DNA of 64,000 nucleotides from Folioceros fuciformis (taxonomy: Eukaryota > Anthocerotophyta > Anthocerotopsida > Anthocerotales): positions 1-64,000 of the forward strand of contig JBNGIO010005827.1 of assembly GCA_049999805.1 (NCBI GenBank). The letters are read 5' to 3'. Position numbers and translations under genes: made by a program. The notes beneath the pieces were generated by a model that made no database searches, had not been told where the DNA came from, and was given only the letters and a program-made list of their open reading frames with translations. This document shows positions 10,367 to 21,534 of the stretch, one piece after another; position 1 is the stretch's first letter, and each line of letters opens with the position of its first letter.

Positions 10367-12737
10367 ATGGCGTCTCAGGGTAAGAGGAAGCGGGAATTCG
10401 TGGAGGCGAATGGTAGCAGCGTGGGCAACGGCGCGGGAAAATCTTTGCCTCCGTCGCTGAAGGAACATGCGGCCGGGGAGGTGGACCTGGCGCTGCTGGA
10501 AGCTCTGGAGAGTGGCGGTGACACGGTAGAAGTGCTGGATGTACGAGGTCTGAAAAAATTGGTGCTGTCGTTTGAGAGAAAGCTGCGAGACAACCTGGAA
10601 GCCCGTATGAAGTATACTGACCAGCCTGACAAATTCGTGGAGTCGGAGGTAGACCTGGATGACGAAGTGAAGAAGCTGCATGCTCTGGCTGCCGCCCCTG
10701 ACCTGTATCCGGAGCTGGTGAAGCTCAACTCGGTGCCCTCCATTCTAGGGCTGCTGGGCCACGAAAACACGGACATTGCCATAGATGTGGTAAATCTTCT
10801 CAACGACCTGACTGATGAAGAGGTTATTGGGGAGAGTGATGAGCCTGCCTTGGTTTTGGTGGACTCAATGATTGAGAATAATGCGCTGGAGTTGCTGGTC
10901 CAAAACCTGTCCAGATTGGATGAGGCCCAGCCCGATGAAGCAACAGCAGTTTTCAACACCTTGTCAATTATCGAAAACATGATAGAAGTGAAGCCAGGAG
11001 TTGCAGACATGGTGTGTGAGAGAACAAAGCTGCTGCGATGGCTTCTGAACAGGATAAAGACTAGGGAATTCGACAGTAACAAGCTGTATGCCAGTGAAAT
11101 TTTGGCAATACTGCTCCAGAACAGCACTGCAAATCAAAAGAGACTAGGGCAGCTGAATGGCGTCGATACCATTCTGCAGGCTGTCGCTTTGTACAAGTCA
11201 CGGGATCCAAAGACCAGTGAGGAAGAGGAGATGCTGGAGGACCTGTTTGACTCCTTGTGCACTGTAGTCATGCCCATAGAAAACAAGGATAAATTTGTCA
11301 AAGCTGAGGGAGTGGAACTCATGATCATTATCATGAAGCAAAAGAAACTGGCATATTCATCTGCGATGAAGGCTCTTGATTTTGCGATGACCAAGTGCCC
11401 TGCTGCCTGTGAACGTTTTGTGGATGTTTTGGGCCTCAAGACACTGTTTGCAGCCTTCATGGGCAAGGTATAAGTTAGAGGCAATGACTTTCATCTGATT
11501 GACAAGTTAATGTGCTGTGACTCATATGGTCCGATGGCGATGTTGGATTCTGGGAATCAGATGTCCTCAGCGGGATGTGCATCATATGACCCCTTGTTGT
11601 TCTGGTATGGCAGGTTCCAGTGAAGGCAAAGAAGGGAGATAGGTCACAAGAGGAGATAGAAGAACGGGTTATCTCCCTGGTCTCTTCTCTATTCGGTGAG
11701 CTGCACCATCATTGTGATTGTCCTTTCCTTGCGCTCAGCAATGTGTGAGTGTGCCTGATTCAAGGCTTGCCGCCTGCAGTTGGCCTCACCCGTGGATCAA
11801 GAAGGGAGCGATTGCTATCCAAGTTCGTTGAGAACGAGTTTGAGAAAACGGATCGGCTGATGGAGCTGTATTTGCGGTATGGCACTCTGTCGCCCCTCAG
11901 CTCTGTCATACTTGGTGTGTTTCGATCTTTTCCCTGGCTTCTCAACATGGTGCGCTGAAGCTTGTCTTTTGGGCTTTATTCAGGTTTTCTGCTTCTCTTG
12001 TACAGATACTCAGATCGCGTGAAGGCTGCCTCTAGGAGGCTTGACGAACAGCTCCTTGATGATCTGGAGGTATTCTTGTCTTTACCACCTTCAATTCTGA
12101 AATGGCTGGTTGTTGCACCTCAATTCTTATGCTTGCATGCCTCTGCAGCTCGACGATGAGGAGAAGTACCTGTCGAAACTGGAAGCTGGACTGTACACTT
12201 TGCAGGCAAGTTTCTATGTTTGGGCCTTATCGACCTTACTCCCATCCCTACTGATGAAAGCTTTTGGTTCAACGTACTCGATTGTAGTGTGGGAGGTCGT
12301 TTAGGTTGATTAACTCCCTGCAATTCGTGTTTGCAGTTACTCGCATTGATCATGGCGTACATTTGGTCATCAGAGTATGTTCCTTGCCCCTCTCTGCTGT
12401 TTAAGTGGCCCGTTTTATGCAATTGCGAACATTGCCCTTATTGCTCTTGGATTGCAGAAATGCGGGAATTAGGGATCGTTTGCAGCTGCTGCTGAAGCAA
12501 CAGAAGCTTTCCAGGGAAGATGTGAAGGGTGTGCTTCAGGTACAGTTGTCCACATCTTGCAACAGGATCCATGTCTTCGTGAATGGGTAGGTCATGAGAT
12601 TAAGACCCTCGAGGAATCGTTGAGACCGGGTTGCCGTCCCCGTGCAGGAATACCACGACAACATTGGAGACGTGGATGGCGTCGAGGAGAGGGACAGGCG
12701 TAGAGCGAAACTCCAGAAGCTAATGAGCTCCATGTAA
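10367..12737 (+). CDS. CTNNBL1: Beta-catenin-like protein 1 (CTNNBL1), spliceosome-associated ARM protein
   Basis: Eight exons: 10367-11467, 11614-11695, 11780-11876, 12006-12069, 12149-12205, 12337-12374, 12458-12539 and 12648-12737. They give 536 residues, close to plant homologues. CTNNBL1 is an armadillo-repeat nuclear protein linked to the Prp19/NTC spliceosome complex. Landmarks are the N-terminal basic KRKRE signal, an EVKKLHALAAAPDLYPELV-like segment, LLGHENTDIAIDVVNLLNDLTDEE, the central NTLSIIENM and LASEILAILLQNS-like helices, and GLTRGSRRERLLSKFVENE-EKTDRLMELYLRY. The C-terminal part ends in EERDRRRAKLQKLMSSM. Intron 5 starts with GC (cag|gcaagt at 12203-12211) and is a GC-AG intron; all others are GT-AG. 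Exon 1 is unusually long (367 codons). Confidence 0.95.
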
Positions 12738-14450
12738 GGTGCACTGATGGGCTTTACTCAAATGTACTATACAGAGTTTTTGACGCACGTCCGTTCTCCG
12801 TGCAAGTTTGAAGCCAAACACGAGAACCACGTCGCTTACTGACGGCTGACAGCTTTCGTGCAAGAATGTTAAGATGCCGATGCCAGCTTGTTTTGGAACG
12901 GGTGATTGCCATGACATGGTGCCCTCAGATCGATTTCTTGAAACACGGTTACCCATAGCAACCACAGGATTTCTCCTCTGCCATGACGCTGCTAACCTTT
13001 TGCAGGGGGTGGGCGGCAAATGGATCATAGCGTTGTAGGTTACCAATAGATGGGAGAACCAATTAACTAGCAGACTGTTCCTCTGCTTGGTATGATCACA
13101 TAGTAGGCTGGGTCTCCTACTTTGCCCACAGCACATAAGCGTTGGATTCCATCTGTCGGTCGCTCAACGTCCATTACAAACAAGAAATGAGTTGAGGACT
13201 GAAGTCCGCAGGACCAAGAACTTTTCTGTCGCAGGCATGACTAGGAAAGACCAGGGTGCGAGGGCCATTTTGCAGCATCTAGTACCCTAGTAGTATTTCC
13301 ACTGTTATCGAGCCCACTTGCCGACCTTGGTTACCTGAACCCATTGACAACTGCTCGAGAGACAGGGGTAAACTGAAGAAACTGCATAAAAACAGCTTGC
13401 CCAGACCTGTTTATTCGGCAAGGCTGAATTCGATTGAAAAGGGCACATTATCACAAAAGCGCTTCTCTCTGACTGTCAGACACACGGATTGAAAAGAAGA
13501 AAACAGGAGATCGAATTGGAATGAACTGTCACACAATCATAAAGGCACGTCTGTATGACGGTCTGATTGTCTGACTAAAAAGAAAGAAGAAAATAGGAAC
13601 CATGAAAAGGCAGAAATTGTAGGATGATCAACCGAGAGAGAGTCTGCCACTTACAATTCAGGAGGGACGATGTTGCGAGTAGAGGCGCCGCTTCGCACAT
13701 AGTACCCTCGAAGATGTGTGACGTACAAGCTACCACTGTAGTAGCATCTGCAATGGCGCTTGCTACGACAATGGAGAACAGCGGGTATAAAATCGTTGGA
13801 TGATTGCTACCCTCGTACCGCGTTCCAGTCTTTTTGTACTAACCACGCCGCCAAGTTACGAAAATACCGCCAATACTGTACTACCACATGTAACTGTAGT
13901 ACGACAGATCGAACCCATTTTCCTTCGAAAATAGGCTCGGTCCGTCTCGTCTGGTTTTAACGAACAAGTATTGCAATCAATGCGTTCCTTGTCGTACTCC
14001 ACAAGACGGGACGGGTGACGTGGGAAACTACGGATTTCCGTATGGCTTGTTCTCCATAGCTCTGGGCCTCTGGCACTTTTGAGTTAAAAACCTGTGGATG
14101 TTTTCTTAACTTTTATTTATATTGGTTAAACGGTAACTATTTTTCGATTAACGATTGTCTCTTTTTTCTTCTGGTGGCCGCGGGCGCGTGCGGAGCGGGC
14201 GTGGCGCGGGCGGAGGGGGTGTCTCGGAGGCCTATGCAGCACACCATTTCCTCGGCCCGTGAGCTGCATTTTGTCGTTACATGGGAGTACTCTCTCTCCT
14301 CTCTTGTACCGGGAACCATGACCTCCCATCATCCCGTCCCGTTACTGCATTTGGAAAGCGAGTTGGATTTGTTGGGTTTCAAGGATCGTATCGTTGCTCA
14401 TCAACACTTAAACCGTACTTTAGCTCACAATAGGCTGTTGAATTAGCGCA
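12738..14450. other. Intergenic region downstream of CTNNBL1
   Basis: No gene is recognised. It probably begins with the CTNNBL1 3' UTR. Positions 13840-13910 contain several 'gtactac/gtagtac' words that could form weak stems. Positions 14170-14230 are a short GC-rich patch. Open frames here are short and have no family resemblance. Confidence 0.4.
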
Positions 14451-16127
14451 CCTTACTTCCCTTCCTCAGATACCAAGACAGAAAACAATCCAAAGAGCGA
14501 CAAATGCTCCATGTTACCAAAGGTGCACTAGATATAGGAACATGGACTTTTATTCTTGGAATCTTTATCTTCATTGATGAAGAAAAGAGATGTCTAGGTT
14601 TTGTGCTCATGTCCTCATCCTTCTCCATCCCCAACATTGAGTTGTTTCTCATCTCCTCATCCTCCTCTGTCCCCAACACTGGGTTGTTTCTCATCACAAA
14701 CTATCTTCTACAGTGATACTTTCAAGCTGCCTCAAAGCCAAGGAAAGCAAACCACGTGTTCATAGACATGAACAACTTGCCTAACTACCGTGTGCATTTT
14801 CAACAATGAAAGCGGGGGGTTCACAGCAGCTTTGCTTTGATGGGGACATATGTAAGCCTCACCATTACTAGATGTTGGTAATGTTACATCAGAATCTACT
14901 ATTCTCATGGCTTTGGCAATCTTATATTCCACCATGCTTTCTACCTTAAGTTTGTGTTCCTTACAAAGCTAGCTTCTTTGAAATTACATTGAATCTAATA
15001 CCAAATATGAATCTCAATCAAGAAAATGATGCAAAAGCTAATTAGCTTCTATAAGAGTGTAAAGTAGATTAATCTGCATCCTTCATGAGTTGCTTAATGA
15101 GAGGAGCTCTAACTTTGTGACGTAAATACACCTTTGTGCTATTATTACAGTTCTGTTCTACATGAAGGATAGTCCGCACAACCTTGATCCACATTCTTGT
15201 TTTATGTTCCCACTCTCTTCAACAATGGGTGAAAAATGGTGAATACGGAGCTCATACTTTGCCATCAATTTAGAAAGCATTGCTCTTACTTCTTGGGTGG
15301 ATGTGTGAGGACCTAGTTCCCCTAACATGTAGGCAATGTCATTAAGTCATTCCATAATATAATTATATCCTATCAATCCCATTCTTCACCTTTTATAGGA
15401 GATTTTGAGCACAGGCTCACTATCTTGAGCATTACAAGCATTGCTCATTTTGTAGAATTTATAGAAAAATGAGGTTTGCATGAATGTTCATCCACTTTGG
15501 ATAGATGTTTGGGTGTGATAGTTCAACACTTGATCATTTGCATATAACTAATATAATATAGTACCTACATCTCATTCCAAGTTTTGAATGTCTTTGAGAG
15601 ATCTTCTTAAGAAGAGAATCTTTTAGTGTTTGCTAGAAATGATCTTCCAATGTCTTTGAGAGATTTCTTAAGAAGAGAATGTTTTAGTGTTTGCTAGAAA
15701 TAATCTTTGAAAGACCAGTCATTTCTACTAAACACTAATTAAGTGGGATTCTTACAATGTGTCACGTGTATATCGCATCCTCATGATCATTGGCTTTGTT
15801 ACTTTCTGTAAGAATTTGTGTTTTACCCTCCTTTTTCTTTTTTTTTCTAGATAAGTATGAAGTAACTCTCACATGCTCATTTTCATGGCCCTCCATCATT
15901 TGACTATGATAGAAATTTGCATTAACATTTGTGTGGTCATATAGTAGATACAAACCTCCTAAATATCAAGCCACAAACAACAATATTAGGACAATGGGAC
16001 TGAGACTCTAAATGAGTCTTGATCCTAATCCTCTTTACATTACCATCTTCTAATTAACCTTCCAATTAGTTATACAAAGCCACTAGAAACCTATGGTAAA
16101 TCTATTTTGTTTTATAGTCGACTTTTC
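14451..16127. other. AT-rich gene-poor DNA
   Basis: Low-complexity AT-rich sequence with no convincing coding exon. Near 14590-14700 a CT-rich passage repeats variants of 'ctcatcctcctctgtccccaac'. A 62-bp tandem duplication at about 15588-15712 is listed separately. It is probably decayed repetitive DNA. Confidence 0.4.
15588..15712. repeat. 62-bp tandem duplication
   Basis: Two copies of a unit beginning 'tgtctttgagagat' start at 15589 and 15651 and continue through 'agtgtttgctagaaat' with only a few mismatches and a 1-base indel. A recent local duplication. Confidence 0.9.
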
Positions 16128-16227
16128 NNNNNNNNNNNNNNNNNNNNNNNNNNNNNNNNNNNNNNNNNNNNNNNNNNNNNNNNNNNNNNNNNNNNNNNNN
16201 NNNNNNNNNNNNNNNNNNNNNNNNNNN
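16128..16227. other. Assembly gap (100 N)
   Basis: Exactly 100 ambiguous bases, a conventional scaffolding gap of unknown true size. Confidence 0.99.
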
Positions 16228-16465
16228 GAACATTGCAGCCAATCAGTTGGATTGGAAAATGTGTCTTTGAACAAATGAAGGCAGCTAGAGATTGATTGCC
16301 TTCTTTGAAAAGAAGTATTTCTAAGTGAAACAATAGCAATCGAGAGGTGGAACATTGGCATGAAATTTGTAGCTTGGTTTTCTTATACTACACTTAGACT
16401 GTTTGTTGGAAGCAATGTGTGGAGTGATTTCTTGCACCCAAGAACTACCAAAGGGCTACACATCC

Positions 16466-16467
16466 CC

Positions 16468-16514
<47 letters not shown>

Positions 16515-16524
16515 NNNNNNNNNN

Positions 16525-16571
<47 letters not shown>
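16466..16571. repeat. (ATT)n microsatellite split by a 10-N gap
   Basis: ATT triplets run from about 16468 to 16514, then ten N (16515-16524), then ATT triplets again to about 16570. The array length is unresolved in the assembly. Confidence 0.98.
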
Positions 16572-17540
16572 CCCCTTAGTACTATGATTCGCTCCCAAGG
16601 GAGTGAACTAGTGTCAAGGTTTTCTACAATCTTCCCACATTGCCCTAATCTAACCCTATCTATCAGCCGGCTCCTAGCCCTAGCCTCACTACAGCAAAAA
16701 AGATTAGAATCCTTAGCCCTGTCTTCAACGCCAACCACAGCTCCAGTTGAATGAGAACTCCAACATCATCTTCAGCTCCCACTTACAGCTCCAAGTATCA
16801 GCCACCTCAGCAACTGAGAGGAGGTCCCAGCCCTAGCCTTGGTCTCCGCTCTCAGCCCTAAATGCTAGCCACCCCAGCAGCTGATTGAGAACTTTAGCAC
16901 CTAAGCTCCTCACCTCAACACACCAACTCCACTCTCCCTCACTTCAACTTTTCAACCCTTCATCCCTTCACTCTCACGGTTCACTCCTAGATTTTGGAAC
17001 ACAACAGCCCCTCACTTGCAGTCCTTGAGGTAGGGATGTGCAGACCCAAGCTGCATACCTCCTTGGCTCACAGCCCTGCAATCCATCGCCTTGGAAACCC
17101 CTTAGGGATGTCAAGGTACACCAACCACCCAACCAGCATGCAAGAAAGGTCAGCCCTTGCGGATCTGGCCACCCAGATCTCAGCAATTTTGGGAGCCGCC
17201 ACGTTCCCCTAGTGGCATGGGGAATCAAGGCCGAGGTGCATCTGCACACTGGATTAACCCTTTAACCCAACAGACTGCACACAAGATCAAGGGAGCTCTC
17301 ACCAAAAAAACCTCCCCCCTCAATAACAGGCCTGGCCTCTTATACTCCCTTGGCCCGGAACCCTTGTCACTACCTAACTAGGTCAGCACACCTTAGACAG
17401 AACCCTCCACTCATCAAAACCCTAAACCTAAGTCCGACTGAATCCTTACCCTAACTATGATCTAACTCTAATCTAACCTTTCCTCTACAACACTCACTCA
17501 CAAATCCAAAAAAAAAAGAACCCATCATTTCCCAGGGGTC
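16572..17540. repeat. C-rich repeat-like segment, related to 60.3-61.4 kb
   Basis: This starts with 'gattcgctcccaaggga' (about 16589), nearly the same as 'gattcgatcccaaggga' at about 60312, followed by similar T-rich sequence in both places. The middle is rich in 'cctagcc' and 'cagctcc' words. Near 17335-17360 is 'cctcttatactcccttggcc', comparable to 'cccctttatacatctggcc' near 61255. No long frame persists. A dispersed repeat or LTR-like element is likely; family unknown. Confidence 0.45.
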
Positions 17541-17821
17541 TGTTCAGCATGTGGAGTCCACACAATGCAAGCACAAGGTAGAGGCACTAAAGAAAAAATA
17601 CAAGTAGTAAGAAGAGATGGTCAAGTATACATAACGGGGGACACCAAGCTCTTCGTTTTACTTTGAATAGATGGACTCTTTCTTGAGCACAAATATGAAA
17701 TTTAGGATCCGGTGATGTTTAGAGCTTCATGATTTTTTACACTCGTGCCATGAATGAGAACCCAAAACACTTTCAACCTTGAAGATGAAGACCTCAACCA
17801 AGATATTGGAACCTACCCACC

Positions 17822-17952
17822 CAAGCTTGGTAGCAAGGACACCATGCCAACTCCAACTCTATCCTTTTTAAAGGATAGAGTTGGAGTTGGCATGGTGTCC
17901 TTGTCACTAAGCTCGTGCCACCATTGTTCCTACTAAGTTAGTAGGAGCAATG
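17822..17952. repeat. Perfect 34-bp inverted repeat followed by a second small hairpin
   Basis: The left arm 17834-17867 and right arm 17870-17903 are exact reverse complements with a 2-nt loop. Pairing extends outward with a few mismatches to about 17822/17915. A second inverted repeat (17922-17936 and 17938-17952) has 15-bp arms with one wobble. Together they form a double fold-back. It could be a MITE core, a small-RNA hairpin, or an assembly fold-back artefact near gaps. Confidence 0.9.
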
Positions 17953-20460
17953 ACAGATTTGAATTCTTCTCCTAGACTAGATGATGGACAAAAAATACCA
18001 TATACTCCTCTATCTTACATTCAAAAGCTTGTTGGGATGTCTTGTACAACTTAGCCAAGTGAAAGGAATAATAAATTTATTTTTCTTTTATAGTAAGTCA
18101 ATTTTTCATGAAGGTTTACAAGCTTTTGTCCAAAGTTATGCAAGACTCAAGAGACTAAGGTACTTCATGAGACTAAGTTGCTTCATGTACAAGAGTTGAA
18201 AAGACAAAACCTAGCTGCTAATTATCATTGGCCACTAATAAACCTAGAAGCCACCTTCTTTGGATTATTATAAGGATACTAATAATAAGCTTGCTATAAT
18301 TTATTATTGTGGATGGTCCATTTTTAGAGGTGTTAGTGAAATAGAGAATGTCCTCTCGAGATGGGGGTTGGTGTAATCAGATTGGGCATAAACTTGTTAA
18401 CTTAATGTTCTATGCAGACTTATTGTAAATATAAAGAGTCTATGATTGTAAATATAAAGAGTCTATGCTATACACGTGATTTCTATGTGAACAAGCCCTC
18501 AATCATGTGAGGTTGCTTGCTCGATTGCCTTATGCTATGAGCTTGATCTTCAATTCAGTCAGTCATCATACTTGTATTATAGAGTCAAAAGGACAAAGGT
18601 AATTCAATTCAATTATGTTACATTGCAGAATTGGGGACAAGAGTTTAGTATGTGCTATCAAATTCCAACTACTAATTGATTAAGTTCGTTGCAGTTGCAC
18701 CACATAGCTAAGAGATTGACTTGATTCAATTCATTGTTGTTACATTGCAAAGTTAATGGGTGGAGTTTATTTAATTTGTTATTATTCCATTGCAAAGTTG
18801 AGGAATAGGAGTTAAACGACATTGGAGACTAGGTGCTATGAAATTCCAACCATCACTTATCACTTGATTCAAGTTGCTATTGTTGCATGGCAAAGCCAAG
18901 AACAAGAGTTAAAAGTTAAAAAACATTGTACACAAGCGCCAATGCTATCAATTTACTAGTTTGAAAACATGGTATGATTGCTTTAATGTCAAACATATCA
19001 TAACCATTAGGTTGGGCTTGTAAAGATAAATAGTATCTTTGCACTTTCATTAGGATGGCAAAACTTGAAATATAAGATTGAAGGACTTACCATGAGTAAA
19101 ATTATAATAAGACATAACATATGAGTTGATTGAGTGACTTATCAAGAATAAATTACATTGGAATGTACTATTTGAAGACACAACATGTTGTTCAATGAAA
19201 CATGCTATGTTTTGTTTTGAGTTCCGAATATTTCTTTATGAAGTGCGTCTACTGAAAATTTTCCAAGTGAACAATAATAATACAATAGTAATACTAAAAT
19301 CATGAATATTGATTTTGAAAACGTTTCTGATAGCAAGGTATAATATTAAAATATACAATCACGTCTTTGATAAATAAGCTTTTAGTGTGCCACATTCTAA
19401 ATTAAACAATAGCTCCAACAATCACTATATCACCAAACTAACTACACTATATCCTAAGTACAATGACAACTCTACCAACCGCTCTCATCCTATGTATTTT
19501 GTCAAGCTAATTACTTAATTTTATACCATAACAAACAAGCTAATTACTCAATTTTATACCACAATAAATTGATTAAGATAACCATTGGCCCAAAACACTT
19601 GCTTGGGAAGTGTGCACTTGCCAATGCTACATAACTAGGCAAATGCATGGTAAACTCAACAATTAATACATACTCGGGTTCATTTTGGTTTAGGACAAAG
19701 ATATTGATATTGACACTATGTGAATGATGAACTCAACAATTAATGCTTGCTCATTGTAAGGTCCTCCTTGTTTTATTAGGATATATTGTCATTGTGACAT
19801 TGCATATACTTCCAAAGCCACGATATTCTTGATCATGGATAATGAGCACTTTGTAGCTTTTTTCTACAACCAGGTCAATAAACAACTTATAACAATTTAT
19901 CTTATAGGCATATATGGTTTAAATTTCTAACCATTTGCATAAAACTTAAAGGTTGAGAAATTAGGAAGACATTGCGTAGGCTATTGGTTAATAGGACATT
20001 GTGTAAGGTATTTGTTAATAGAAATTAGAACTACATAAGGGACCTATGGTGTCAATAATGATATAGGTCAAGATTGATTACAATGATGCTCATTCATAAC
20101 CCTCAAGACACGCAAAATTTAATATTCAATTATTTTAATGTTCATTAAAGTTATATATTTATTTTATAAAAATAATTTTAATATAATCATTCTATTCTTT
20201 ACTAGAATTATCAGTCTCATCTTAAATCCTAGAAAGATGAACTTAAAGGTAACTATTTGGATACTAATTAGAATTTTTTTTCAGTTAAGTTTTAATATAA
20301 CTAATTTAAAATTTATGATTTAATACCCTTCCAAAGGTTGTTCCCTCTGTGTTCAGTAGATTGGTTTGTCATCTTTTTATCATATTCTTCATTTTTAATA
20401 TTTATGGATGGTGGCTCCGATCTTTAATCTTAGAAAGATGAGTAGACTAGGTAGTTGGGA
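17953..20460. other. AT-rich gene-poor DNA with diffuse repeats
   Basis: No gene is recognised. Short duplications include 'attgtaaatataaagagtctatg' twice at about 18423-18468 and a 34-bp unit 'aagctaattact-aattttatacca' twice at about 19504-19562. Imperfect copies of a 'tacattgcaaagtt...acaagagtt' unit spread over 18600-18930. A frame at about 17981-18199 has no recognisable domain. Confidence 0.4.
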
Positions 20461-21534
20461 CCATTCTGCGCGCACTGAACGTTTGTCAGGTGCGTTCGAT
20501 TTACTGGACACGTAGGGCCCTGCCACTGTCGGCCTGCGTGCCCGTGTTTTAGCCAATACCTCGTTGTGAAAAAAAGTATCATTTCCAAGATTTTGTTCCC
20601 GAGGTGAACCCGTTACCGAGATATAATGACCTGGTGGCCTACCGATTCTATTTAAAAAACGATGTCTACACTGCCAGAGTTAGGACAGTTCCAGGCCCCC
20701 GTTGTTTGCACGGTGTGACCCCGGTGCACGTACTGTCCTTGAATTTCGCTTTACAGACTCCATGGGTACACTCCAGCCATTTAGGTGGTGCGACCTCGTG
20801 GCCCCAATTCACGCCAAGATAAAACTAATTTTGACGCGATGGATCGATGAACACCACTAATGGAGAGGACGTGGGTGCATCGGTGCATCGATGGGCGGCG
20901 CTGCTTGAGAGGACGAGTTCTCTATACCGCAGTTTCTTTGCAACTTCTCCATCAGGTTTGTCGACAGCGTTCTTCGCCACTATGTTCTCGCCAATGTTGT
21001 CTTTCGTCCTGAAATGGACATTTTTAATGACTAGAACACTAGAAAGGATGGCCTCGCTACCGTACAATTGTCACAGTAGCAAGCATCCCAAGGGTACTGA
21101 GATGTTTGCCGATGTGAGCTCTATAGATAGACCTTCAGAAGCTATGGAGCAAGAGTTAGATTGTACCTTAAGATGGTACCCGCTGGTATACTTTGCAGAA
21201 GTCTAAAAGCAGGGGCCACTTAGTGCTTCGGAATTCCCGTATCCTAGTGTTTCACAACAAAAAGTTGATGCTGCTGTCGCGGAGGGCCGAAGGTATCTGT
21301 GCAAAAGTAGGTTAGCACTTTCTCAACACAGCAAGCAGTCAAAGAGGCAGAAATGAGAGCGTTCTAGTTGCGATCCTACAGGGAGGTGCACCCAGAGATG
21401 AACTTTCATGGAGGTCTCACCAACTTGATCAATGTGGACTGCGTGCTCCTGAGATAGCAAACTCTGCCTTACAGTTACAGAACCCCCTGGACGGAACCAG
21501 GAAGCGTCCCGATTTACAGCCATGCCAAAGATTA
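20461..21534. other. Intergenic region downstream of the GIL1/IRKI-like gene
   Basis: Base composition rises to gene-like GC, but neither the 119-codon plus frame at 20847-21206 nor its minus shadow shows a known domain. The right end probably contains the 3' UTR of the minus-strand gene. I see no RNA gene here. Confidence 0.35.

Noticed and set aside
10375-11127. 250-codon minus-strand open frame
   Set aside because: It is a shadow of CTNNBL1 exon 1, Ser/Arg/Phe-rich with no domain; the plus strand is clearly conserved.
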